Source: Fagopyrum homotropicum (lineage: Eukaryota > Streptophyta > Magnoliopsida > Caryophyllales > Polygonaceae). From it: DNA of 64,000 nt. The DNA lies in NCBI GenBank assembly GCA_033239125.1, contig BSWB01000002.1:158706409-158770408 (forward strand), written 5' to 3'. The translations under genes and the position numbers were made by a program. The notes under the pieces are model-generated. The model saw only the letters and a program-made list of their open reading frames with translations. It was not told the origin of the DNA and did not search any database. This document shows, piece after piece, positions 11,848-26,348 of this stretch (position 1 is the stretch's first letter; the number at the start of each line of letters is the position of its first letter).

Positions 11848-13319
11848 GTCGAATGATCGTATCAATGGGTAGACGATTCAACTATGAGATCGCGGTGCCT
11901 AGAATCTACATGATCGATAACGGTATTGTATTTTCGAATTCTCATAACTAAATAAGTTAATGTGTGTATTGATTACTACTTAAGTATGCTTTCATCGAGT
12001 AAGCGATCACGTGGTCGTTTCTAAGTTTGGTTGTCGCATGTATGTTTATGTTGTTTGAGAATAGATGTTTTACTTTGTGTGTAACGAAAGTGTGCGTTAA
12101 CGTTGTTGCGTACGTACGCATGGGTTCATGCGGCTTAATTTGTATTATAAATAATGATGGTTTGGTTGCATGTCTAGCTTGTCAATTGCAGTTTAGAGTG
12201 TGAGAAGTTGGGGTCGGACCCAACACGCATGAACGCATGGTATACCCCACCCGTCGGAATCTCATAATCGAGATGAAACCTAGTGAAGACTCGGGTTTAG
12301 GTCGATCCAAATTCCAACCGAACCAAACTGATGTCACACGACATCCCGATATATTAACGATATTCGGGATGATTTTTAATTTACGGGTTTACTAGATGTG
12401 GTGATTTCATTATGCTTCTTTTTTTTTTGGTGGCTTTCATTATGCTTCTATGGACAAGAAAAAACACGACGGTGACACTAACATGACTCGAAAAACAACA
12501 GAAATCGAAGCACTATACACAACAAAATATAAGTTACAAAACGCGCAGTCACGTTATCGGCATCGTCACATCTCTTTTCCACCTCCTCGCTCCTTCAGTG
12601 CTAATCGGAGGCGGGGATGGCACTGCTACCCTCGAAAACTCGAAAACCGAAGCTCAAAGTGATCCCGAGCTTAACAGTAGGGATGTTATATCAGATGAGT
12701 TACTCGAACTCGGCACGATAAAAAGCTCGGTTTGGACATGTTCACTTTTAAAACGAGTAGAATAAGGACACGTTTAAAACTCGTTTAAAACAAGTCAAGC
12801 TTGCGAATGTCAATGTTCGGATAAAGCTCGGTTCATTTGGATAAAATAGCACGTACTATAGGATTGGTATATTAGCCGAGCTCCTCGGGCTCGGTTCAAG
12901 AAAAGCTCAATTCGGGATCATTCATTTTCTAAACGAGCCGAATACGAACATATTTTAAAACTCGTTTAAAATTTAGGTCGGATCGGACTCAGCTCGTATA
13001 ACTTTCATAAGTATTAATAATTGATTCGAGTGCAACTCATTGTATGACAACATCAGATAGTAAATCACTGTACAGCAAGAAGATGCTTATTGAAACTTCT
13101 CCTTTAAATTTGTTGGCTCAAACAGAAGGACAACAAAAACATCAGTTGTGTCTTCTGTCGAGTATTCTACCTGGGCATGTGTTTTTTTAGCTGAGGGACA
13201 CCAAAAACAAATAGAAAGTGCCCCTACCAGCATAATATCAAAAGAGAAGAATTTGATAATGAAAAATATACAACTTTACAACCTGACAGAAGATCTAGCC
13301 AGCAAACCTTTGATCATAG
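11848..13319. other. Intergenic region between the MLP gene and the VAC14 3' end
   Basis: No gene is seen. From about 12680 to 13015 there is a repeat-like stretch rich in GCTCGG, CGAGCC and AAACTCGTTTAAAA in both orientations. This resembles the subterminal repeats of non-autonomous hAT elements, but clean terminal repeats and a target duplication were not found. The VAC14 3' UTR must occupy the right end. Confidence 0.5.
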
Positions 13320-16300
13320 CTACTGCGGCTTCCCTGGACTCCTCTTCGACGTACTTCGTGGAGGCTGATCAGTATCTGACACAGTTTCCAGCTCCTTGTG
13401 TTCTTCCGGTCTTTGGGTCTCCTGTGAATCAATTTGCTCATCGATCAGACGTAAGAAAGTTTTCATCACAGTCTACATAATTTGTTAGGAGAAGTACAAA
13501 CTAGGAAGTCGGAAATGTATGTTTGGCAAACCTTTGAGGATGAAGTAGTATGTTCTCGTAACAGTAATTCTTGTTTTGCATGTTCCCGGTGTCGTTTTTG
13601 CATCTGCTCAAACTGCTGCAAACTTGAAGGAAAGTTTATACCATTGGACAAACCTTTCGTGTCGTTTGTGACCGTAGATCCAGTTGTATGTGAAATTTCG
13701 GTATTGGGAGTCCCAACTGTCTGGATTTGATCACCATTTAGCGAGTATGGAGGTACAGTTTTCAATCTAGTCCGCAATATTTTGAAAGCTGCACTTTGCT
13801 GCAGAAAGATAAAACATATTATCAACCTCAAGTCCATGAGCAAAGCAGAAAAAAAATAATCGAGTTTGCAAAGAAACTTTTTGTATAGAGATTTTGAATG
13901 ATTGTTAAAAAAGAGGGGAAATAGATAAAGGGCTACTCCTGCTTTCATTCATGCACACCCAATCAAGTAGTAAATTAAGGGATGCAAAATACATGTTTTT
14001 TCCTAAAGGTTCTTTGTACCATTTACATGTTTTTTCCTAATGACCTGACAAAGTAAAGATAGGTAGTGTAGAGAGGATAGCAAAAATTGACTAAACAGTA
14101 AAACCCAAAACCCTTACCTGAGGAAGTAACATAAGAAGACCATACAAAGCTTTGAGTAGCCAAACATATCTTCCGGGTTCCAGCAGCTGCAAGAACAGAC
14201 TTGATTAATTATTAGATAAACAACTGAGAAATTCAAATAAAACGAACCTGTATCACATGAAAGATCTATCACTCGTAAACATTTTAATCAAGCATGATTA
14301 TTCTGAAGTGGGTAGGCAAATTATGACCCAAAGAAGCTCATAAAGCCAACCAAATACATCAAAGAAGAGCTGAAAACGATCCGTTGGTAATACTGCCCAT
14401 ACCTTGAGTGTAGAAAACAAGAAATACTTAAAATGCAGGACTACCGAAAGGGATAAAATGGAAGAACTCGGGATGAAGCATTTGAAAATGTTCATCCAAC
14501 ACATTATATGTGCCGTTGGAACTTTATGTTGAAAAAATCACCCTCTACAAACATTAAACTACCGTATAAATATCAACAGAGTAACATGAGTCACAATAAG
14601 ACCAGATAAAGCTAGTTGCACCCAATGGAAAATGAGGCCTACATATTGCATGTATAGTTGGAATATAATTTATGCTAGGCACACTTCTAAAGAGGATAAA
14701 TCTACTGTCAAGATAAACAACTAGAGCTGAATTACCTGCAACCGTAGATAAGCAAATATTGGAGTTTCAATCAAGCGTATCAGCTTGTCAAGATGTATCA
14801 AGAATTTCACATTAATATCTTCCTCCAAAAGAGACTGGATGACCGAGCTAGCATGTTCATAAGCCTGTCAAAAAGAACAGTTAGGCTATTTATAATATAT
14901 CCTTCAGCAGAACAGTTTTGCATTGAGCTATTACCTGAGTCAATAAGCAAAGGCTTATGATTGCCATTGGAGAATGGCGCCATGAAGCATACAAAGAAAC
15001 AAACAAGTCTTTCCCATCCACATTGACTAGTGATTGTTTCAAAACATCCCGAAGCTCACACAATTCAGATGAAGTCAGAAGGATCAGATTCAGAGCCTGA
15101 GAGTACACCATGTATTACTACTTAGACAGGAATAAAACAATAAATGTATCTACAACATGGAATTCAAACTTAAAGAGTATGTTTGATTAAACGTAAGTTC
15201 AAAAGATCTACTTGGACAAATAAAATGATGGAAATGTGGAGCAATTTTTTTATCAGTATCAAGAAACATTTACTTCTCAGCGTAAGAACAAAGTGAAAGA
15301 GCCACTTGTCTTTTAAATAAATACTACTGTATGCTTTAAAAGTATGTTTGATTAAAGGTAAGTTCATAAAAACAAGACCTGAACCATGATGGAAGCAAAA
15401 TCAAGGTCTTCTTCCTTTTCAAGAATGACAGAAAGTTTCCGGTACACTCTTTCAGCATCCAAAAGCACACAAAGTCGTCGAATGATCAAAGCACCACGCC
15501 TGAGTTGAAACAAGAGAATCACCAATCACAGATTGAATTTTAATTCTTTTTCTACAAGAGTGCAAGATAGAATAACCAAAAAAAAATCACACTTTTCGAG
15601 AAGGTAGTAATCATTCTGAAAGGTCTTCACCAGGTAAACAACAAGCTCATGGAAGTGCTCAGGATCTTGAGCTATGGATGCATGCACCTCAAGCACCAAG
15701 AGCACAACCTAGAGAGTCAGAAGAATAAGCTAATTAAAATTAAAATAGCAAAAAACCATAAGCTCAAGAATAAAATTCAATATAGGCCATAAAAAATGTA
15801 GAGATCTAAGGCAGTAAAAAATAAAGAAAGAAAAATCATCAATATATGTGCATTCACGTAGGAAATTCAGGAACAAACAAGAGTTACCTTGTCAGAAGGA
15901 TCAGAAAGTGCTTTTAAAAGTGTATCAAAGATCTCACTTAGAAATGATAAGACCTGTTTGGAGAAGAAAAACAAAACCAAAGTTCTGCTCAAGGCCCGAA
16001 ACAAGACCACAATTACATGGGAAATGATATGCGAAAGAAAACTAATATATAAATTATAGTCACAGATATCCATCAACTACTAGAATTAATATAAGGAAGA
16101 AAAAAATTGCACATTTGGTATATTCATGTAATAGTGATATAATCCACTACACGGGTTGGGGATTAGTTTGAAAATGATGAAGGGGGATATATTTTCAAAT
16201 GGGAAAAACAGGGAATTTGGGATCATCAACAATGCACATAAGATTCAAGAATGCAAGAAAAAGTACTATGCGCAAAGCTGAGAAACTAATGCATTTCACA

Positions 16301-17985
16301 TTACAACAGAAAGAACTATCAGACTAGTGATAACTGATAAAGTCTCAACACAGCCTAAAAAAGTAGTTTAAACTTTAAAGTCTGATCCAAAATAGTATTT
16401 CAGACTTAAGTTCTCTATTTCATTGACATCAGCTCAATGCTAATCTATAAATCTTGCACTCTTTATCTCTTATTCTGAGCTTCATGGGCAGATGGACATA
16501 TCAATACTCGAGAGATTAAATTCCTATTCTCTATTACATTGACATCAGCTCTAGTCTTCTATTACAGACCCAGTTTTTCTACGAATAAAATCATCAGAAC
16601 TAAGTTTCCGCATCGCACAGGATTATCAATCATATTTACCTCACTTTAGATTAGTCCTGCAGTCAACTGTAAGAAGGGGTGATGATAAAAAAAAATGTGG
16701 TCTCAGAAATTGAGATGAAGGATACAACATACTAAAGAATTATTTACAATAACATATACCCAAAGAGCAGTTTTGATACACCAACTCATACACAGCCAAT
16801 TAGCATTGCTAGCATTAATGTAGACCATGTGAAGCTCAAGATGATAGATGTATAAATCATACATGTGGAGTAAAAGGAGAAAAAACAAAGAATATGAAAA
16901 TGTAAAATAAATAGCATAACCAGTAGCAAGCATCATCCTCTATACACGGCAGCCAAGTACCTTTTCTCTGTGCCTACTTAAAAGGACAGAAATCCAGTGC
17001 AATGATTCGATTCTTGTGGCTTCCCATTCACTTGATAAATGGCTGAAAGTAACAATAGAAATCAGTCACCAATGATTCCACAACGTTGATATGTATTGAT
17101 CACATAATGCAACCGATATCAAGATGCTGAGGATAATAAATGCTAGGCAATATCTGAACCATCTAATTAATTCCTCATCTTTAATTGATTGACACCTTTT
17201 GGCAACAGCAAGGATTGCACCAACATCAAATCCTTCAGATGGATCAGCTTCAACTGCACGAAGTTCTTCATTAGTCTCCTGTGCAACCTGTTGCAGATCA
17301 TGGTAAAGGATAAATAAAAGAGTACAGTCATGAGCTTTGCATGAAAGCATAATAAAATCTACCAACACAAAAGGTGAGACTTAATCAGCTTACAACTTTT
17401 ATCTTCTCTTCCTTATCTGATATACAGGGCAATATGGCTCCTAATATATCTGCATAATATGGTACCAGCTGGCCACCACCGAGCTTCACAAATTCATTTA
17501 TCTGCAGTATATTGTTTAGACATTGATTATTTGAAGTGACTAAACCAAAGTAAACACTTGGAATCAAACTTCGAAGAATACATACACAGGCCATGCAGGA
17601 GAATCTCAAACTTACAGGGGATCATGCCTAGTAATCAGACTATGCAATTTCTCACCCCCAATAACTCTCATGAAAATGCTCCCCTATAGTTTCAACACCT
17701 TAGTATTCATAAATGTCTTCCCCATGGAACCTTTTCTCCAATTTTTCGGAGTGGACCATTCCCGGAAAATAAATAACAGTTCGCTATGGAAAGTCGAGAT
17801 CACAAGGCAATGCTCCTGAAAATAATCACTTACCCATGTGATGGCAGTCTGCCGAGTAAATTCATCCGGAGAACCTGCCCGTTGAACGAGGATTTCAGCC
17901 ATGCGGCCATAGTCTACAGACTTCAAGAGAAACACCACTAAGTCAGAAATCAACTTTCTTTACTACCTTCAAATAGACCATAGTA

Positions 17986-18051
<66 letters not shown>

Positions 18052-18475
18052 GGATTGTTAAAATTTTTCCAAAGCAGAACATATTTTATGATGAGTAACA
18101 CTCGACTACTGTAAAAATGAGTAACGTCTGTATTTATCATCTATAGCAATAACTCCACAATGTCAGGTAGAGTTGCAATCCTTTTTAAACTTTTGACTTC
18201 TAAGTTGGCTCATTTAGATGTGCACAGGTCAGTTCTGCACAAATATTTACTGTATGAAAGTTAAGCAATTAAATAAAGAATGATGATTCACCCACTACTC
18301 TGATGAAAGAAACAGGACAATAACTGGCACCATAGTTCTTTAGTCTCGATAGCCTACACAATCACAGATTCCTTTCTTGACAAAGTTTTGACTTTTTTCC
18401 CAAATATTTTTTTTTTGTTAACAATTTAGTAGTATGCACATAAACATAAGACCAAACTATGGGGTGTAAAGCTAC

Positions 18476-18507
<32 letters not shown>

Positions 18508-21500
18508 AGAGAGTGCTGTGAATAAGAAAACTCACTGGGGAGTTCTCAATCTCTTGAAGAAACTCCGATAGAGCTGAATCAGCTTGCTGCCTTATTTCAT
18601 GGCTAGAGTCACTTAACATGTTGAATAAACCTGCAAGAAGTGCAATTCACTAAGCTTAATCTACTTCTTTTTTTTAGTGCTTAAATGCGTCATTCTTTAG
18701 TCCTTTTATGCTTAATCTTGTAAACCAAAAGAGAGAACTGTGAACAATTCATAAATCTTAAAATTTACCATCAAGAAAATCTGGAAGGAAACCAAGCATA
18801 TCAATTTCTGGAACGCTGTCTAACACAGTAATCCATCCTACTAAAAACTGGCGAACGTAGGGATTTAAGACATTCATTCTCTCTCTCAACAACGGGATGA
18901 ATTCTTCAATACTGAGAAGAAACACAATGAAGATTTTTAGAAACCACAATAACTTCACAAATTTCAATTGTATGATAACCAAAAGGGAAGTTTCAGACTA
19001 AGCAAGCAGATTGGCCCACCTGAATTGATCACTTTCTGTGACAATGTCCTGTCAAAATGAAGGTAGGAATCAAATGCAACAACTTTTTTACATAACCAGA
19101 AATGGGAACTGAGAAATAAGGAGTCACCTTCACAAGTCGATCCAAGAGATGAGCAGCACTTTGTACATTAGCATCTGAATCTGCAGAGAGCTTGCATAAT
19201 GCATCAAATATCTGATTGAAGAACGTGATAAAATCTCCTCTCACAACCTGCAAAGTAGAAGATATTAGCATGACGTATATAAAACTATATAAGTATATCC
19301 ACAAAGCAAACATCCAGCTCCCACCTTTGCGATATTATATAAAGCTTCGCACGCGTAATATCTAACTCTGCTATCTTGATCGTAAAAGGAATGGAGGACT
19401 GGTGGAACAATTTGCTGAAAATTTTGCACCAAAACGGAAGTGTCAATTGGAATATCAGGAGAAAAAACTTTGCGGTAAATTAATATATGCAACAGAGCAA
19501 AAAGAATTTTGGAACATAAAGACCAAGAGGATAAAATTTTTAACATTCAACCAACTTGGCCAACAAGCACAGATGCAAATGCAATGCAAAATTTACATGC
19601 CAATAACTCAATATGTAAACCTGTTAACAAGGAAACAATAACTTTTAACCTGCTACATGAAAAAGATCAAGTGCATTACAAATTGGTTACTGATAGAGAA
19701 TTAAATCTAACTCCTAATGGTATATGCCAACATCAGCTTAGATATGGGTAAAGATCTGATAGAGGATAAAATTGAAACACAAACACACAAATTTAGGGAG
19801 ACCCTGAGATCTAAAGGATTCTCAGGCCAAAATACTCCTTTAAACTACCATTTGAGCAAGAACTCACTCTGGCCAAAACACGGGCTAAGCCTGAGAATTT
19901 CAAGATATAACTCTGGATACCTAATATAGGGTTGAAAACCTTTATTTATATTATACCAATATCCCCAAGCTACAGTGACTGTCAGTGAGCAACAACCCCT
20001 GGTCACTGCCAGTCATCCTAACAGCACCCTCTTTGCCTTATTTGTTGTTATGTGTATCCGGATGTCCTTCCATTCTTGATCTCCAACACATGATCATGAA
20101 TGGTAGCAATTGAAACCTTTTGTCTAGATTGTTAAATGGGCAAGCTACCACATATATCAACACACTAGTTTTGTTACTCTGTAAATTACTGATTTTTGTA
20201 AAGTATGATCCTCTTAAACTGGACTATGTTTCTCAAAAAGTCCTCCATCCCAAAGGATTCATGAGTCATAAAGTGTAATCATAATAACTCTACCATGCTC
20301 AAATGAGTAGGATGTGGATTCAATAAACAAATCTCCACAGGTTGAACACGCTGAAAATTCTAGGAAAATATTACTTCAGGTCCTGTTTAATTAACTCTTA
20401 GCTTATAGGTGTAGGAGATACCAACAAAAAAGAATTCCCTACCAATCTAGGATAAAAAAAAATAGAATGTCTCAACCAGTCATGATGCTTATGTAAAATG
20501 AAGAGTAGCCATATTATGCAGTTTGTCTTATGGTAGCATCTTTCATCTACATACTATATCCACATTGCATACCATCTAGATACTAAATAGTATATCCACA
20601 TTGCATACCACTACGGAAATTTGGAAAAGTTAAAGATACCCGTCTCACAATGTGCATATTACATATCTTCCATTTTTTCGAATTTTCCTCTTGTTGTTTA
20701 ACAGATTAAGAAAATTCTCTTGCTCCTAGTGTCCTGCTCACCGAGATAAATAGAAGAAATAAATGGAGCTGAAAAACATTTCTCAAAACACTATACAGCC
20801 ACCAATGGCACACATTTTATTTCTATACCAAGCAGTCACAACATACATAGTAAATTTGAAAGCTGAATTTGGCTACGTCTTTAATTCGACAGATAAGATT
20901 ATGAGGAACATTAATATGAAACTGCTGTTCATATACAAGGTAAGAACTAAGAACCTACATGTTGTCCTATACTTTATTTAAGTAATAATAGAACGGCACC
21001 CTTCGAGTAAACGCTTGCCCTAAAAATATAGTTTTCATAACATTAAACAAAACAGATATTATTCAACACCACCAAGTGGTTATTAACTTATTACAGCTAA
21101 CTGCAGAATTCCTAGTTCAGCAGACAAACGATCAGGGTGACAGCTTTTTTTAAACAACATCAATCTACAATAATTCTTCTACATGGCAGAGCAAGAAAAA
21201 ATGTTACATTTTGAAGAATCCACAGATAAGTTGAGAAACACGAACCCATACCTCAAGATAATGAGCCGCTTCCGAAGCCAAAGCAACTGTGGCAGCTGCT
21301 AAACCAATCAATCCACCCTAATCAAACAAGTACAAATAACTCAACAAACAAACCAAACATTGGCATTGTAGCAATGAATTTCGAAATCCCCGATAGCAAG
21401 AGAAATTCCCAAAGCAAATGCCCAGCGGAAAAGAGAGCATAATTCTGAACCTTTCGCTGATTTGCTTGAGGGGAATTGGTAAACTCATCAGCCAACAATT

Positions 21501-21726
21501 TGATCACAGCTCTTATCTTCTCATGATCTCCCTGTGCAACCAAACTCTTCACTATTCCTTCAACCTGGAAACATCCAAGGAAACGGCAAAATCACCAAAC
21601 TAAAATAGAATGAAATCGATAAATTCAGTAAAGTCCTCCACAGACCTCAAGAGCAGCGTTCTTCCTCTTCTCGTAGAGCTTATCGGAGAGATTCCGTATA
21701 ACCGAGGTAGGAAGAGGATCGGCCAT
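13320..21726 (-). CDS. VAC14: VAC14, scaffold of the PI(3,5)P2-synthesising Fab1/PIKfyve complex
   Basis: Twenty exons (minus): 21726-21646, 21564-21451, 21317-21252, 19414-19325, 19247-19128, 19048-19020, 18911-18769, 18630-18536, 17920-17834, 17501-17394, 17287-17196, 17042-16961, 15953-15888, 15708-15593, 15499-15379, 15096-14935, 14864-14736, 14186-14118, 13798-13532, 13472-13320. All junctions are GT-AG and the frame stays open, giving 729 residues, close to the Arabidopsis length. It starts MADPLPTSVIRNLSDKLYEK. The N-terminal HEAT repeats contain the Fab1-binding region (SRVRYYACEALYNIAKVVRG, then SADSDANVQSAAHLLDRLVK); the C-terminal half contains the Fig4-binding region (SPMAIISLCLLTQ, RYVWLLKALYGLLMLLPQQS). 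It is a hydrophilic helical-repeat protein working at the vacuole or endosome membrane. The last exon is low-complexity and ends RSTSKRSPGKPQ. Intron 3 is 1.8 kb and intron 12 is 1.0 kb. Confidence 0.95.
17988..18048. repeat. (TA)n microsatellite in VAC14 intron 8
   Basis: About 30 TA units between exons 8 and 9. The same intron also has a poly-A run near 18476-18504 followed by GAGAGAGAGAG. Confidence 0.95.
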
Positions 21727-23513
21727 TAGCTCAACCAACACAAAAAAAAACAAAATCAAAGAAACCTCGACTCACAGCCCTACACTATTCTAAAAATCAA
21801 CGATTGAATTCGAAGTCAAAACCGCACATAATTATACGGATTTTTTAGGGTTTTCATCAATTTCACAACTTCGTATAAACTCTTCCTCCAAATCGCAAGA
21901 TCGTATTAGAACCCTTCTCACAAATCAGCAAAGGGATCTAATTGAGGGAAATTCTGCTGGAAAACGGAATTGGATAGCTGTGAGCTCATCTTCCTCTTTG
22001 TAATGAATTAAAACCATGAAATCAAAATTTGGATCGTTTGCTCTTCCCCACTTTTGGATCCTTCGTCGTCTCTTACATCCGTGACTCTCCCCAATCGGCT
22101 TCGCTTAGTCCCTTTCGTTCAACGGTAATCATCTTTTTCAATTTTGTTTTTACGATAAGTGATTTATTTTTGAGAGATTCGGATGAAATGTAACGATAAA
22201 TTATTAGGTGAATAGTTAGATAAGTTGGATTTTGCTATTTTGAAAATTATAAATATATATTAATTACTATATTTGAATTATATTGTATACTAAATTTCTT
22301 GTACAAGAATTATTATAACTAATTTTCTTGTACACGATTATTGTATCGATATACTGAATGTTCAACATGAAGAGTAGTAAACGATGAAGAGTAATCGACA
22401 CTATATATCCAAAGAGAAATCTTGTAATTTATTGTACGAGGGTAATCCAAATTGATTACGTTAATCCAAATTATAGGAAGTATGGGTAAATTAAAAAGTA
22501 ATAATAAAAACATATAATATCGTAGATTCTTGTATAAATTAGTTTTAATAATTTATTGCTATATAGCAAATTTACCCTTTATTTTTTCATACATTGAAAA
22601 TTATATATTTATGTTACAATTTTTTCCTTGTCACAAGAAGTCAAGACGGTAAGCTTTCAACTAAATTCGTGGAAAGATAAATTATATAAAAACTAGCAAA
22701 GACAGTTTTCATTTGAAAAAAAAATCCAAATCCTCAAATAAACAACTGATTTTTGTGACGGTTTAATTAACGGTAATTAATTAATTATGATGCACACTTT
22801 AGTGCTCCACTGCTCCTTTGCTTTTATTTAAGGTAAGCAGAGAATGTGATATACTTCAACCGTCAATCATGACTTTTCCCCAACCTAAACATGTTAGGTT
22901 TCAAAGCCATTCATCCTCGTGAACTTTCTACCATCAAGTTCACCATCATTCAGACGCCAGAGAGAAAAAATCCTGCTTAAAATCAGACTATTTTCAACAT
23001 GATAACATATGGTGTCTTAAAGACTAGCATATGAGCTTCACAAGAAACTCCTATCACCAATTGGTTTTAGAATAAAACCGTGTGGCTACGGTGTATGGTT
23101 CACCGGCCGTGTGCCCCTCCACGTCGTTTGGACCCGACGGATATATAAAAAAGAGAAAATGTTAAGAAAAGATACTTCTTGATAGCCATATCAGACTATC
23201 AACTCAATGTACATAGGTATTCTTTCCTTCATTCATCAAAGGTGCAGAATGCAATCAAAGAGAATTTACAATAAGTCTGCTATTTAATATGTACACTGCA
23301 TGACCTCATTCAACAGTTTCAGAAGGCAGATAGCAAAATGGCACCAAGAAAGATCAAGGGGAAAAACCAACCATACTTGCTGAATGTGTGCCTAGTTTAT
23401 GTATTTGGGGCTGCTGTATTTTCCGTGGGCCTTAAGTTTATATGTACACATAAGAATAGAAAGATCAAGAAGACCAACAAACCATCCTGGCCAGGAAATC
23501 ACGTATTTAAAGT
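21727..23513. other. VAC14 promoter/5' UTR and spacer to the RING gene 3' end
   Basis: The first few hundred bases hold the VAC14 leader. On the plus strand near 22120-22130 a pyrimidine-rich stretch runs into a donor-like CAACG/GTAATC, which could mark a divergent non-coding transcript, but no reading frame follows. Beyond 22150 the DNA is AT-rich. Near 23057-23150 lies another diverged copy of the repeat block seen at 7-10 kb. No other gene is seen. Confidence 0.55.
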
Positions 23514-26348
23514 TTAAACCGGTTCATTTCCTTTCACAATGTCGAATTTGCAAAGGGGGCATGTTGCATTCATCTTCAGCCATTTCACTATACATGTGTC
23601 GTGGAAGTTATGGTTGCACGGGAGAGCTATCAGCTCAGCTCCATCCTCGTATGAACTCAAGCAGATGCAGCATTCCTAGGGAAATAAGTTAGCAGCAAGA
23701 GATGAAAGTGCAACAAATGCATTTATACTGAAATATTTTTGAACTAACTATTAAGAGCTATTTTCTTTCAGAGTATTAATTGGAGGTAAAAATTATTTGA
23801 AAATATTACATGATGTCCATAAGGTGGTTTTAACTTATTTTTATTATTTTTGAAGGAATAAGGTGGTTTTACTTGAAAATTGTAGGCAGCTTGCTAAATA
23901 GTAAATATAGATAAACAGATAATTTAGAAGGAGGTTTGAGCCAAAAGAAACCTACAAAAAATACAATATTCTGAGATAATTTAAAAAAAAAAGATCATGC
24001 AGAAATATGGGACATAAATTACAAATTGGTTAGAATGTTAGATGGAATATAATGGGAAAATATCAATAACATAACATGTTATTCAAATCAACGTCAAACA
24101 TGGTTCATTAAATAATTTAAAATTCCTTGATAAGGATTGCTCTAAATTTAAACACTCAACCTTGAAAAAAAGGCCTAGAATTTAAGTATCAAACATTTTA
24201 AAACATATATAAGCCCAAAAGTCAAAGAGAGCAAACTAATAAAATCAATCAGAGAAGTATAGTGTCGTATATATGTGGGTATATTCTCTCATTTATAAGA
24301 TTGGTAGAACAATTGCTTGTTCCAAATAGCTTTAGGAGAATAGAATGTGTATGTGGATATACAGTATATTGTAACATCTTAAATGAGTTTGAGTTTGTTC
24401 AAGTTTGATGCTTCAAACATAAGGAGATAGCTTATTCGCCTAAGGAGGTCTGAGGTGAATAGCTCTGGCCTAGGCACAAGATACACATATTCACTGCCTC
24501 AAATTATTGTAACCCGACTAAATTCATGACAAAAGATATCCCGTATAATCAATGATGAAAAGAATGGATGTGTAGGCATAAAATAGCGTGTCTTACTGCA
24601 TCTTCGGGCAAAAGAACACGTTCAGCTGCTACATATCCGCTACTAGTCTCTAGTGGAATCATAAGTCCTGCTCCAACACTAGGCTTTTCCTCACTAATTG
24701 TACCTCTAAATCTGTATTTTGGAAGGATATTAATATCTGCATCTGAAGCACCATCCTGCATGCATTTCCAAATGCTTAAGAAAAAATAAGTACATAAGAT
24801 AATCATTTGACTTTATCATAATATTTGTGATCAGTGTGACTTTGTTTAACATACCTGGCCAGCAACACTATAAAGAATTGCAATAATGCATGGCAAACAA
24901 CAGCATAAAGCAATGCCTATCAAAAAGGCAAGGACCATGCAGAATACGGCAAAGAAAACATCAAATGCCAGAAAGACAACAGTTAACCTGCATAGATACA
25001 TAAAAGCGGCATCAAATTTAAAATTCATGTGAACAACAAACTGAGCTGCAGCTAGTTACATTTAATCTTTTATGCTGAGGGATATGAGCAAGGTTATTGA
25101 TACCTAAACAAGAAAAGAAAAAACCACTATGATACTCGGAACTCAAAAATGCATTGCCCAGGCAGAAATTTCGATAGGTCGTGACAAGAATGACTATGAC
25201 TTAAAAACAGCCCACCCACTATCCAATTTATTTTTTACATGCTGTCTTCCTCCTGCCCATATTTCTCCCTCCCCATCTGTCTGTTAAGACTCTCTCTTAG
25301 AACCAATTTCCACATTACCTAGAGCTTAAAGCAGAGAGCCCAAAAGCTGGCGTTTGAAATGTATAGAATATAAAGATTAACCACTTATGGACATCCAAGC
25401 ACCTCATAAATTGCAGTTCTTATATAGATGATTAAAACAATAAACCATATCACTTCGGGTTAAACCATAAAAGAAGAAGAGAATTAAAGTATGTTTTGGA
25501 GGAGTCTGAAGCGAAAGCAATCTGCAGAGACCTTAAACATACCAATAAAGGCGTGGAGCATCTTGCAAAAGAACTTCACCACCACATACAACCCAGTAGA
25601 ACCCGATTATCCACCAGAGGAATGACAACACTGTGTTCGCAGATTCAAATCGTTTCACGAAACTGGCCCTTGAATCAACCAACATACACCAAGAATCAGC
25701 AAAATTAGGATTTTGATAACAAGTAGCAAATCACTAAACGTATGCATGATGATACTATTTCCTATGATTTTACTTTTTCAACCTGAAATTCAATTTAGAG
25801 ATCAAAATCAATGAAGCTTACCTTATCTGATTGGAGATTCCTAACATCCCAATCCTACCATAATCATCATCACCATCGCTCTCAATTTCCGTCTCGTCAC
25901 CTCTACCACCTCCACCACGGCGACTTCCTTCACCTCTCCTCAACCCTACACCCCTAGAAACCCGCTTCCGATACTCAAACCAAACAAGCACGACATGAAT
26001 CAAGCATTGAAGAGCATATCCACATATCCAAACCCTAACCGGAACATTCGGACGCTCGTGAACAGTCCAGATCAAAACCGCCACCGAAACCACAACGAAT
26101 GCTATGTTCCACATCATGTCGAGCGCCACCACCGGCGCTGAGTACCCCCAGTCAGCTCGACGCACGTCTAGCTCTCTCGCAGCCGTCTCTCTCACGAGAA
26201 GCGAGGGGCCCCGCCTCCCCACGGCTCGGCCGAGGAGGAGAGCGAGCGTCGTCTGCGGCGGGTAACCACCTCCGGATGAGGCGTCGCTTTCGCCATTTCG
26301 TGGCCGGAGTAGTGGCGCCGATGAGGAGTCGGAGGATGAAGCTGACAT
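23514..26348 (-). CDS. RIE1: RING-H2 membrane E3 ubiquitin ligase, RIE1 type
   Basis: Five exons (minus): 26348-25822, 25668-25543, 24987-24855, 24755-24597, 23675-23514; 368 residues. The N-terminus is serine/glycine-rich and soluble, with LLVRETAARELDVRRADWGY conserved in this family. Hydrophobic segments follow at about residues 75-97 and 106-124, then after an acidic, basic and glycine-rich loop at about 189-206 and 220-262, the last including CCCLPCIIAILYSVAG. The RING finger spans about 317-357: C317, C320, C335, H337, H340, C343, C354, C357, i.e. C3H2C3, with CLSSYEDGAEL and IVKWLKMNATCPLC. It should transfer ubiquitin from an E2 at an endomembrane. The RING sequence is closest, from memory, to Arabidopsis RIE1 (needed for embryo development). 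The start was chosen as the first ATG of the long GC-rich exon. Intron 4 is about 920 bp. Confidence 0.92.

Noticed and set aside
13148..13730. Open frames on the plus strand near 13.1-13.7 kb
   Set aside because: They are antisense to the last exons of VAC14, whose minus-strand frame is conserved and correctly spliced.
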